Below are positions 20,334-28,301 of a DNA stretch of 64,000 bases, piece by piece. The DNA comes from Renibacterium salmoninarum ATCC 33209 (GTDB taxonomy: Bacteria; Actinomycetota; Actinomycetes; Actinomycetales; Micrococcaceae), in the NCBI RefSeq assembly GCF_000018885.1, contig NC_010168.1, forward strand, positions 62,001-126,000, given 5' to 3'. Positions within the stretch are counted from its first letter, which is position 1. The number at the start of each line of letters is the position of its first letter. The translations under genes and the position numbers were made by a program. The notes under the pieces were generated by a model that was given only the letters and a program-made list of their open reading frames with translations, searched no databases and was not told where the DNA came from.

Positions 20334-20807
20334 ATGGAGTCCACAGATCTCATAGGCACTCGGCTAAAACAAGTCCAAGACTTGCTCGACGGCGGGCTTG
20401 CCCAGGTGTACGCCGAGCTAGGCTTACCGGGTTTTCGGCCGCGCTACACCCCAGTACTAAAGGTTCTGGACAGCGCAGACGGCCAATCCATTCGAGACTT
20501 AGCCGAGGCCGTGGGCGTAACTCATTCAGCGATGAGCCAGACCGTTGCCCAGCTCTTGCGCGACGGTCTAGTTTCGAGTGAAGCAGGGTCTGATGCACGC
20601 ACGCGATTGGTGCAACTAACTCCGGCGGCTCGGCAGATCATGCCCATTTTGAATCGAGAATGGCAGCTAACCTCGATTCTGGCCCGCGAATTAGAAGCAG
20701 AAATGAGTGTGCCGCTGAGTCAAGTTATGGACGAGGTACTGGCGCTGCTGATACAACGCCCGTACGCCGAAAGGGCAACCGCCGCATCAGCGCGGCTTCA
20801 GGGCTGA
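20334..20807 (+). CDS. MarR-family transcriptional regulator
   Basis: A 157-residue winged-helix regulator. The recognition region reads IRDLAEAVGVTHSAMSQTVAQL (residues about 59-80), followed by the wing with SDARTRLVQLT. It is intact, divergently transcribed from pip, and probably binds the palindrome at 20308-20325 to repress both genes. The signal is unknown. Confidence 0.85.
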   Translation: MESTDLIGTRLKQVQDLLDGGLAQVYAELGLPGFRPRYTPVLKVLDSADGQSIRDLAEAVGVTHSAMSQTVAQLLRDGLVSSEAGSDARTRLVQLTPAARQIMPILNREWQLTSILARELEAEMSVPLSQVMDEVLALLIQRPYAERATAASARLQG

Positions 20808-20815
20808 AGCCGCGC
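20790..20815. terminator. Hairpin between convergent marR and VOC genes
   Basis: An 11-bp perfect GC-rich stem (20790-20800 with 20805-20815) with a GGGC loop overlaps the marR stop codon. No long T run follows on either strand, so intrinsic termination is plausible but not certain. Confidence 0.5.
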
Positions 20816-20822
20816 AGGTCGA

Positions 20823-21218
20823 TTAGAGATAAGGCCTAGTTATCAGTTCGATCGCGTGGCCAGCTGGGTCCTTGAAATAGACGCCTCGGCCGCCGTGTTC
20901 CGTATTGGTTTCGCCGACGCGCTGCATTTGCGGATCGGCCCAATGTTCCACACCAGCTGCTTTCAGGCGTCCGTAGGCCCGATCAAAATGCTCGTCATCA
21001 ACAAGATACGCGTAGTGCTGCATCTGAATCTCGACCGGTGGCGCAGCGAATTGCAACAGCACACCGCCGTCCAACTGAATATTGCGGAAAGGCCCCCAAG
21101 CTGGAGCCTCAGGCAACTCAAAGAGCTCGCAATAGAAATCTATTGATTCGCCGCTGTCCTTCGAGGCGATAATTGTGTGGTTAAAGGTGACAGTAATAAT
21201 TAGCTCCTGGGTGAACAC
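20823..21218 (-). CDS. VOC-family (glyoxalase/bleomycin-resistance fold) protein
   Basis: A 131-residue vicinal-oxygen-chelate protein: TFNHTIIASKDSGESIDFYCELF at the first metal-side strand (His near residue 14), then HYAYLVDDEHFDRAYGRL and GRGVYFKDPAGHAIELITRPY with the terminal Glu. It is likely a metal-dependent lyase, dioxygenase or binding protein; the substrate is unknown. Family alignment favours a start near VTFNH, so the first few residues are uncertain. Confidence 0.75.
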   Translation of the reverse strand: MFTQELIITVTFNHTIIASKDSGESIDFYCELFELPEAPAWGPFRNIQLDGGVLLQFAAPPVEIQMQHYAYLVDDEHFDRAYGRLKAAGVEHWADPQMQRVGETNTEHGGRGVYFKDPAGHAIELITRPYL

Positions 21219-21280
21219 CGCGCTGCGGTATAGACACTATGCAATCAGAGGAATTCAGCGAGGACAACCATTTCTTGCAC

Positions 21281-21322
21281 TTGATCCCAGCTGCTATACA
21301 TGTATAATCTAGATCTTATAGC
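21281..21322 (+). promoter_or_regulatory. Promoter/operator of the toxin-antitoxin operon
   Basis: A TTGATC -35 (21281-21286) and a TATAAT -10 (21303-21308) are spaced by 16 bp. The perfect 12-bp palindrome TATACATGTATA (21295-21306) overlaps the -10, and GCTATA/TATAGC arms (21293-21298 and 21317-21322) flank it. This layout fits autorepression by the ribbon-helix-helix antitoxin. Confidence 0.65.
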
Positions 21323-21341
21323 AACTCGAAGGAGCTTGGCC

Positions 21342-21569
21342 ATGAGTCAGCTAAACCTGCGTGTCGATGAGCAAACCAATGCTCGTTTACAAAATCTCGC
21401 TGAGCGAACTGGTCGCTCTAAGTCTTTCTATGCAACTGATGCGCTCAAACAGTATTTAGATGAGCACGAAGACTTCTTCTTAGCCAAGGACGCGCTCGAG
21501 GAATTCACTCAGTCAAACGATGAGATTGTCTTGCACGAAGAAGTTGACTGGGATTCGCTGGGCGAATGA
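21342..21569 (+). CDS. relB: Ribbon-helix-helix antitoxin (RelB-like)
   Basis: A 75-residue protein from ATG 21342, chosen because AAGGAGC sits seven bases upstream; an upstream in-frame ATG at 21300 lies in the promoter. The N-terminus MSQLNLRVDEQTNARLQNLA is an RHH DNA-binding module, and the acidic C-terminal tail (EIVLHEEVDWDSLGE) is the usual toxin-binding segment. It overlaps the toxin gene by four bases. Confidence 0.85.
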   Translation: MSQLNLRVDEQTNARLQNLAERTGRSKSFYATDALKQYLDEHEDFFLAKDALEEFTQSNDEIVLHEEVDWDSLGE

Positions 21570-21826
21570 CCTATCGAATCGCCTACACGCCGCGGGTCAT
21601 CAAGGATCTAAAGAAATTAGATAAGCAGACCGTTCGACGAGTGAAAGATTTTTTTGACCGCCTGAATCGAGACAATCCTCGATCACTTGGAAAGGCACTG
21701 GTCGGCCAAGATTTCTGGCGGTATCGAATTGGGGATCATAGGATCCTGGTTGCCATTCAAGACGACGTACTTACCGTTTTAGTTGTGAAAGTTGCGCATC
21801 GCCGCGAAGTTTATAAAGAGCGCTAG
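21566..21826 (+). CDS. relE: RelE/ParE-family toxin
   Basis: An 86-residue basic protein with the RelE fold: YRIAYTPRVIKDLKKLDKQ, then DFWRYRIGDHRILVAIQDD and VLVVKVAHRREVYKER. The RxGDxR motif and the C-terminal H-R-x-x-Y are typical of mRNA-cleaving RelE toxins acting in the ribosomal A site. ATGA overlap with the antitoxin gives coupled translation. Both genes look intact, unlike much of the window. The stop overlaps the convergent hydrolase gene by four bases. Confidence 0.88.
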   Translation: MTYRIAYTPRVIKDLKKLDKQTVRRVKDFFDRLNRDNPRSLGKALVGQDFWRYRIGDHRILVAIQDDVLTVLVVKVAHRREVYKER

Positions 21827-22650
21827 CTCAATGCCCGCAACGCCAGCTCTCGGCACTTTGCCCAGGCCGGCGTCGAAACGTCGATCAGGGCAAAATGGTC
21901 GCCGGGAACCGCAATTAACTCAACTGGATCGCCAGCAGACTTTGCTGCGGCCGCGTAGTCTTTGGAAATCTGTGGCGGGACAGTAGTGTCCATCTCGCCG
22001 TAAACAACATCTACTGGGATCCCCAGCGGTAGTTGCTGCATGGGGTCCGCCAACCGGTATTGCACATCCGACGGCGATCCGCCGAGCAGATTGACCACAG
22101 CACCATCGCTCAGATTCAGCTCGCGCGCGGCCTTGAGATCCAACACTCCAGATTGACTGACGACGGCGGTCGCCAAGATTTTCGGCGCAGCACCTGGCGT
22201 GCCAGCGGGCAACTTCGCCCGACCGCCAGCCCAAGCGGCAAGCTGCCCGCCAGCTGAATGCCCCACCAGTACTACCTTCGCGGTGTCTACGCCCAAGTCG
22301 GCCAGCTTGTCGATCGCCGCGGCGACATCCTCGAAAGTTGCCGGCCAGCCGCCGCCATTTCCGGCTAGACGATACTCAATATTCCAGGCTGTTATGCCAT
22401 GTGCCGCCAAATCTGCGGCTAAAGGTTTGCCCAATTCAGCGCCGTAGGTAGAGCGCCAATAACCACCATGGATCACCACAGCAACGCCAGCAACTGACGC
22501 CGATCCAGTAGGCAGATAAAGCTCCCCGTATTGCGCGGAATCGTTCCCATAAGCGAACTTCTGCATCCCAGATTTCCTCTCCGAACTACCGCATCCACTC
22601 AGGGCGATAACTCCGGAGGCAGCAAGAAAAAGCCGTCGAGATACCGTCAT
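21823..22650 (-). CDS. Lipoprotein alpha/beta-hydrolase (esterase-like)
   Basis: A 275-residue exported lipoprotein: a twin-Arg-like start (MTVSRRLFLAASGVIALSGC) ending in the lipobox LSGC. The hydrolase core has HGGYWR (oxyanion region), GHSAGGQLAAW (nucleophile Ser near 133) and GDHFALID (His near 250). The HGG type fits BD-FAE/kynurenine-formamidase-like esterases. Anchored outside the membrane; the substrate is unknown. Intact. Confidence 0.82.
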   Translation of the reverse strand: MTVSRRLFLAASGVIALSGCGSSERKSGMQKFAYGNDSAQYGELYLPTGSASVAGVAVVIHGGYWRSTYGAELGKPLAADLAAHGITAWNIEYRLAGNGGGWPATFEDVAAAIDKLADLGVDTAKVVLVGHSAGGQLAAWAGGRAKLPAGTPGAAPKILATAVVSQSGVLDLKAARELNLSDGAVVNLLGGSPSDVQYRLADPMQQLPLGIPVDVVYGEMDTTVPPQISKDYAAAAKSAGDPVELIAVPGDHFALIDVSTPAWAKCRELALRALS

Positions 22651-22705
22651 GAGAAAGCCTTCACGCCATTGATCATAATATTTGCAGCGATGTTAGGCTC
22701 CGAAT

Positions 22706-22993
22706 ATGGAATTCCTTGTGCTCTCCGAACGCGATTTGGTTAATTTTTCCTTGGCTGATTTTGAGCCATATATCCCCGGCGAAACCAATACCATTCGTCG
22801 GCTTTACGGCGAAGGGAAAGTCCGAAACATTTGGCTACGCGGAGATACCAGAGGGGTTTGTTTCATCCTTGAAGCACAAGACGCCGCTGAAGCTCAAGCA
22901 ATCATCGATGCCTTACCACTGGCCCAGGCCAAGATGTCCAGCTTTCAGCTCATCCCGCTCAACCCTTATGGCGGTTTTGCACAGCAACAGTGA
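22706..22993 (+). CDS. Small YciI/muconolactone-isomerase-like protein
   Basis: A 95-residue protein (MEFLVLSERDLVNFSLADF...) with a ferredoxin-like dimeric alpha/beta barrel pattern: central GKVRNIWLRGDTRGVCFILEA, then AIIDALPLAQAKMSSFQLIPL. Such proteins act as small isomerases or lack an assigned role. It has its own short upstream region and is intact. Confidence 0.65.
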   Translation: MEFLVLSERDLVNFSLADFEPYIPGETNTIRRLYGEGKVRNIWLRGDTRGVCFILEAQDAAEAQAIIDALPLAQAKMSSFQLIPLNPYGGFAQQQ

Positions 22994-23048
22994 TCCAAGC
23001 TGATTCTGTCTTGGCGCGATGCTAGGCTCCCACTGGAAGGGAGCATGA

Positions 23049-24137
23049 ATGAGCACGCAATGGGACCGATTGGATGAGCGGTTACAGCCAACAGTCGCTG
23101 CGAACGTAGCCGTTTACGAGCGGATTCGGCCTGCCCTCGAAGCAGTCACTGCAGACGTTGAGGCTCGGATTCGGGCCATGTTCCACGACGTCGAGGTCAA
23201 ACCGCTTTTTGTCTCCAGCCGCACTAAGTCCGTTGAGTCCTTTCGAGAAAAGGCTTCTAGGACTCTTGAGGCGGATGGCGAACAAGTGCTCCAGTTCCCG
23301 GATCCGCTGCGAAATTTGATTGATCTTGTCGGCGTCCGGGTAATCACCACGTTGCCCAACGAGAACGCTGCCGCGGCAAACCTCATCAAACGTCGACGCG
23401 CAATTTTCGATTGCCGGGGTGACCGAGAAAAAGACATTGGCTCCATTGAGTCCGGCACCTACGGCTATTCAAGCAGGCACTTGATTCTGCGTACCATTCA
23501 AAACGAGGCGGTCCGGGCCTATCAAGAAGCCCTCTATGCCGAAGGTAAACCGAACGGTAGCTACCTCTTTGAATACCAGATCCGTACCGGTTTTGCGCAC
23601 GCATGGAGCGAGATCGAGCATGATATTCGCTTCAAAGCAGAAGATCGCCGCGCTTGGAGCCCCTACTTTGATCGGCAGTTCACCGCGACGGCGGCCATGT
23701 TAGAGACCGTCGACAGCACCTTTTCGGATTTGCACGAGCGTTATGAAACGGTCACTAGTTTTTGGGATGAAGCTGGTGAAGGTGGCACCGCGCTTTCGCC
23801 AGAACGGATCAAATACATCTGGCAGACATTATTGCCCCACGTAGACCGCAAATCCGATGACGACTGGGGCTGGGCAACGGAGCTGCTTGCCGCGCATGGA
23901 CTTGTGCGGACGGTCGATCTTGCCGCGCTACTTCAGTCCGCATCGATATCGCATGTTCGCAAGGCCCTGGATCACCGATACTCCCCCGGACCAGACCGGC
24001 TGCTCGACGATCTCTTGCTGTGGCGTTACGGTCCAGAGCATATTGAACTCACCGCTGCGGACGACGAAAGCCGCCGGGACAGTCTGCAAAGGCGATGGCG
24101 GCAAATGCAGAGCTATCGGAGCACTGCAACGCTTTAG
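23049..24137 (+). CDS. RelA/SpoT synthetase-domain protein (small alarmone synthetase-like)
   Basis: A 362-residue protein with a (p)ppGpp synthetase-type nucleotidyltransferase domain: SSRTKSVESFREKA, LIDLVGVRVITTL, then GYSSRHLIL and FEYQIRTGFAHAWSEIEHD (residues 170-195), the EIQ/RT..HAWAE block of RelA. No HD hydrolase, TGS or ACT domain is present. A C-terminal ~140 residues of unknown function follow. Synthesis of (p)ppGpp or a related nucleotide is the likely role. GGGAGC is nine bases before the ATG. Confidence 0.82.
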   Translation: MSTQWDRLDERLQPTVAANVAVYERIRPALEAVTADVEARIRAMFHDVEVKPLFVSSRTKSVESFREKASRTLEADGEQVLQFPDPLRNLIDLVGVRVITTLPNENAAAANLIKRRRAIFDCRGDREKDIGSIESGTYGYSSRHLILRTIQNEAVRAYQEALYAEGKPNGSYLFEYQIRTGFAHAWSEIEHDIRFKAEDRRAWSPYFDRQFTATAAMLETVDSTFSDLHERYETVTSFWDEAGEGGTALSPERIKYIWQTLLPHVDRKSDDDWGWATELLAAHGLVRTVDLAALLQSASISHVRKALDHRYSPGPDRLLDDLLLWRYGPEHIELTAADDESRRDSLQRRWRQMQSYRSTATL

Positions 24138-24143
24138 CCAGAA

Positions 24144-24190
24144 AACGGGTGGTGTTTAGCTGGAAATAATCCAGCCAAACACCACCCGTT
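24144..24190. terminator. Bidirectional terminator hairpin
   Basis: A 20-bp inverted repeat with one mismatch (24144-24163 with 24171-24190) and a short AATAAT-type loop lies between the convergent RelA/SpoT-like and protease genes. It ends in GTT/AAC rather than a long T run. Position and strength make it a shared terminator. Confidence 0.75.
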
Positions 24191-24204
24191 CATCCGTATT
24201 CGAG

Positions 24205-26085
24205 TTACTCGTTGTTGCTCTGAGCTGCCGCAGCAGCATCCGTGTCCGCTTGAGCTTTCGCCAGGCCAACAAGAAGATCCGCCTGAATCAGGCCAGTGCC
24301 CACCCGCGTTGGGCCGTAGCCATCAGCAGCCGATGTTGTGGCGTTGCCGGAGGCAATCCACTCCCTGATTTTTGCGGGCGTTGCGGCAGGGTAAGCCGAA
24401 ACTGCCATCGCTACCGCACCGGCGACCGCGGGAGCCGCCGCACTAGTGCCGTAAAAAGCAGCAAATCCCTGCACGGTGGTGGCCACGCCGTCGGGCGCCA
24501 TCACCTCGGGCTTATTGCGCACTTCCGCGTTGGCTAGCGCCACCCCGTTTTGATTGAAGTACTGCGTCACCGGGCCGCGTGAGCTGAAGCTCTCTGGAAC
24601 CGTTGGCGTGGACCATTTCGCAGCGGCAACTGCGATGACGTCTTTTGCCGATGAGACACCGGCGTTGAGCGTAATTGCATTGCCGAAGCCGGCTACAAAA
24701 TCCTGGTTTGACCGCAAGCGAAACAACGGAGGCGCTGGCGTGCCGCGTTTATGTTAAATTTGCGCATAAACATCAACCGCTGCACCAGTGGTGTTGATGT
24801 AGCTGACACCTTCTTGCGGAATTCCAGACGCCACATTATCGGCATCGCTATAGGACGTTGCCGTCAACAGCGCACCGGTCGAGTCGACCAATCGCAAGCC
24901 GAGATCACTTTGCGCGTTACCCCAGCCTTCCTTCCACTGCAGGTCGTAATTCACTTTTCCCTTCACCGGGATAGTAGCGATCTTTTTAGTCGTGACACCA
25001 TTGCCGAAATCTTCCAGCTCCGGCGCGACTGGCTTATTTGGATCGGCTTCCTGCGCATCGGGATCCGCGACGAAGTTCGGAGCAGTCTCGAATGCCGAAT
25101 TGCCACAACGATTACCAGCGGAAGCAACATAAATCACGCCTTGAGCTATCGCATTATTGGCAGCGATTGCGGCAGCGCCATCTTGGTAAACCGGATCGGA
25201 AAGGTTGTAAATGTCGTCCGCGATAACCTTGACGCCTTCGTTGACCAAGCTGTTGATAGCTGCGGCCTTGCCGATTCCGCCCGAGGTTGAAAACGCAAGT
25301 TTCGTGATCCCCGGCGCTTCATCGTAAATGATCTGCGCCATCGCCTGACCCTCGTCAGTTGCAGTCGCAGAACCCTCACGCAAAATCTTGACAGTGGCCG
25401 GCAAATCGCCCGAGTCCTGCGCCGCCTTCAGGCCAGGGACGGCCTTTTTCTGGCCGGGATTATCCGGATCATCTACCTGAACGGTTTTGATATTGAAGGA
25501 ATCAGAAATGACTCCAACATAGACGCCCGCGCCATTGGCTGACACGGGCTTTGCCGCGGTAGTTTGCCGAGCCTCAGGGCCCTTAATCGCGGCGTCACCC
25601 TGCGAGGTCACCGAACCTGCATCAGTCGACTGGCCCGAATCGGCCGGAGCCACCCTTTTGACGCCGGGCAGCTTGCCGATCAAGGCTAATTCCTGCGCGG
25701 TAACCGAAGTATAAATTGTCGGCAAAGGCCCAGACTCCACCAAACTCAGCTCTTTGAGTCCCTGCCCCTTCAGTCCATCAGCAACCTTTTGCAGACTTCC
25801 ACGTGCCACCGAAATCTCAACCGGAAATTTGCCCGCTGCATCCGAGAGTTGCGCGGCCGAACCTAACTGCTCACGAACCGTTGCAGCCAAGGCCGACTGC
25901 GGCGCAGCGCTGGCTTCGGCAATCACCGCCAATGGAGTCGCGAGAGCCTTGTCGCCAATAGCAGTCTGGCCCGGTTGCGCGTCAGCCGCGTTCGCAATCG
26001 TCGAAGCTGCGCTAAGGCTCGCTATAGACATTAGCGAGACCAAGAAAAGCGTTGTGGCCTTCCCATGTATTCGATTCATCTTCAA
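24205..26085 (-). pseudogene. Secreted subtilase-like protease, copy 1, interrupted by an in-frame stop
   Basis: A paralogue of the next gene (about 60-70% identical by eye). It has a signal peptide (MNRIHGKATTLFLVSLMSIA), prodomain-like region, GVYVGVISDS (Asp), DEGQAMAQIIYDEAPGI, ASAGNRCGNS (oxyanion Asn) and the nucleophile GTSAAAPAVAG. A single in-frame TAA at 24754-24756 sits exactly where copy 2 has Thr (VYVQI-T-HKRG), separating the last ~180 residues and thereby the catalytic Ser. It begins three bases after copy 2's stop, so the pair is a tandem duplication in one transcript. Confidence 0.85.
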
Positions 26086-26088
26086 GCC

Positions 26089-27978
26089 CTACTTCTTTGC
26101 GTTCGCGGCTACGGCGTCGGCCTGTGCCTTAGCCAGCCCAACCAGCAGGTCAGCCTGGATGAGGCCGGAACCTACTCGATTCGCACCATATCCCTGCGCG
26201 GCAGGCGTTGTTGCGTTGCCCGAAGTAATCCAGGTCTTGATTTGAGCCGGGGTAGCTGCCGGGTAGGCGGTCAGCGCGAGTGCTGCTGCACCCGCGGTTG
26301 CTGGTGCAGCAGCACTCGTACCGGAGAACGCATCGAATCCGTCTACCGTGGTGGCAACGCCGTCGGGCGCCATCACATCCGGCTTATTGATCACTGCCGG
26401 AGTTGCCAACGCAACACCATTCTGGTCAAAGTAATGCGTTACCGGACCACGTGAGCTGCACTCTTCCGGCACCGTAGGGGTTGACCAATCAGACGCGGCT
26501 GCGGCGATAACACCCTTTGCCGAGGAAACACCGGCATTCACGGTGATTGCGTTACCAAAGCCAGCAACGAAATCCTTATTCGAACGCAAACGCAAAAGTG
26601 ACGGTGCCGGAGTTCCACGCTTATGCGTGATCTGAACGTAGACATCAACCGCTCTGCCGGTGGTGTTTTTGTAGCTAACGCCTTCCTGCGGAATGCCAGA
26701 AGCCACGTCGTCGTCGTCACTGAGCGAGGTCGCGGTCAAAAGCTTGCCTGCCGAGTTGACTAGACGAAGACCTAGGTCACTCTTGGCGGTTCCCCAGCCT
26801 TCCTTCCACTGCAAGTCGTAATAGACGCTGCCCTTGTTGGCGATCGTGGCGATTTTCTTATTGGTCACTCCATTGCCGAAATCTTCCAGTGCCGGATTGA
26901 CCGGTTTTGCGGGGTTCGCTTCCTTCTTACTCTTATCGGCAACGAAGGCCGGCTGAGTCTCGAATGCGGAATTGCCACCACGGTTACCGGCAGAGGTCAC
27001 ATACGAAATCCCGTGCGAGACTGCATTCTCCGCAGCTACCGCGCTTGGGTCATCCTGGTAAACCGGATCGGTGATGTCGTAGATGTCATCCGCAATGACC
27101 TTTACACCAGCGTTAACCAAGCGATTTATCGCGACGGACTTGCTTTCCTCTGAGGCGGAAGCAAAGGCGAACTGAGTGATTCCAGGGGCCTCATCGTAGA
27201 TGATCTGAGCCATCGCCTGGCCCTCATCAGAAGAGTTATTTGGCTCAGCCACGGTATTTGCTGGTCCATCATTGAGAACGTTGACTGTTGCCGGCAAATC
27301 TCCAGAAGCCTGGGCAGCTTCGATGCCAGAAACCGTTTTAGTTGCGCCAGGATTGTCTGGATCAGCTACCTCAACTGACTTCCGGTTGATGGAGTCAGAG
27401 ATAACGCCAACGTAGACGCCCGCGCCATCGGCCGACGTCGGCTTGTCTTTTGTTGTTTTCCGCGCCTCCGGGCCCTTGATAACGGCGTCGCCTTGTGAAG
27501 TCACGGCGCCAGCATCTGTTGATTTACCAGCATTAGCTGGCGCTACCCGACGGACGCCGTCAAGCTTGCCAACTGTCTTGAGTTGCTGTGCTGAAATCGA
27601 AGTGTGAATCGCTGAAAGCGCGCCGGCATCAACAAGATCCAGTTTGGACAGGCCTAGTTTCCGCAATTCGCCAGCCACCTGCTGCAAAGCGCCCTTGGCC
27701 ACTGAAATCTCAACGGGAAGTTGACCGGCGGCGTCAGTCACCTTAGAGGCGCTATCTAGTTGTTCCCGAACTGCCGAAGCGAGTGAAGACTGCGGAGCGT
27801 CATTGGCCGTAGCGATCGCTGCTAAAGGAGTGGAGAGGGTTTTGTCATCGGGGGCAAAGCTGCTGGAGCCTTGTTCAGCAGCAGCAGCAGTTGCCGTGCC
27901 GGAACCTACTGAGAGAGTTGCTGCAGATATCAGTGAAACCAAGAAAAGCGTTGCGGCTTTTCCGTGCAGACGATTCAT
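26089..27978 (-). CDS. Secreted subtilase-like (S8/S53-type) protease, copy 2
   Basis: A 629-residue exported protein from ATG 27978, preferred because AAGGAAC precedes it; the open frame begins eight codons earlier. Signal peptide: MNRLHGKAATLFLVSLISAA. Catalytic-type residues: Asp near 195 (VGVISDS), oxyanion Asn near 332 (TSAGNRGGNS) and Ser near 555 (GTSAAAPATAG). Where subtilisins have HGTxVA, this protein has SDEGQAMAQIIYDEAPG, so Glu 252 replaces His, as in sedolisin (S53) enzymes. Intact, secreted, possibly acting on host proteins; activity is inferred only. Confidence 0.85.
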   Translation of the reverse strand: MNRLHGKAATLFLVSLISAATLSVGSGTATAAAAEQGSSSFAPDDKTLSTPLAAIATANDAPQSSLASAVREQLDSASKVTDAAGQLPVEISVAKGALQQVAGELRKLGLSKLDLVDAGALSAIHTSISAQQLKTVGKLDGVRRVAPANAGKSTDAGAVTSQGDAVIKGPEARKTTKDKPTSADGAGVYVGVISDSINRKSVEVADPDNPGATKTVSGIEAAQASGDLPATVNVLNDGPANTVAEPNNSSDEGQAMAQIIYDEAPGITQFAFASASEESKSVAINRLVNAGVKVIADDIYDITDPVYQDDPSAVAAENAVSHGISYVTSAGNRGGNSAFETQPAFVADKSKKEANPAKPVNPALEDFGNGVTNKKIATIANKGSVYYDLQWKEGWGTAKSDLGLRLVNSAGKLLTATSLSDDDDVASGIPQEGVSYKNTTGRAVDVYVQITHKRGTPAPSLLRLRSNKDFVAGFGNAITVNAGVSSAKGVIAAAASDWSTPTVPEECSSRGPVTHYFDQNGVALATPAVINKPDVMAPDGVATTVDGFDAFSGTSAAAPATAGAAALALTAYPAATPAQIKTWITSGNATTPAAQGYGANRVGSGLIQADLLVGLAKAQADAVAANAKK

Positions 27979-28195
27979 GGTGTTCCTTCGTGTGGAGGAC
28001 AAGATTCGACGCCTTTGGTAAGTGCGTTTGAGCGATTCGATTTCACGAAACTGGGAAATACCTGGGTATTATGCACTTAGAACAGCAACGCTTACTCTCG
28101 CCGTCCAGCGATCGCCTTCCACAGGTGCCAAATCTACTGAACCGGTTAAGTTTGAGAATAAGAAAGTCTGTCCCTCCTTTTTCGAATTAACGAAA

Positions 28196-28211
28196 TGTGA
28201 CAACAGTCACC
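28196..28211. promoter_or_regulatory. Possible Crp/GlxR-type site upstream of the proteases
   Basis: TGTGACAACAGTCACC matches TGTGA-N6-TCACA in nine of ten defined positions. It is about 220 bp upstream of the protease start at 27978. The distance is long and the evidence is sequence similarity only. Confidence 0.35.
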
Positions 28212-28235
28212 TAGAACCAATCAACAATCATCGGA

Positions 28236-28281
28236 GCTGCCGCGTTGAACCCATCTTGCGCGAGGGATTCAACGCGGCAGC
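28236..28281 (-). terminator. Hairpin downstream of the lectin/Asp-box gene
   Basis: A 14-bp perfect stem (28236-28249 with 28268-28281) with an 18-nt loop lies 20 bases past the leftward stop of the lectin pseudogene, separating it from the protease transcript. No T run is evident. Confidence 0.6.
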
Positions 28282-28301
28282 GCCGATTGAGCGCTACCTG
28301 T

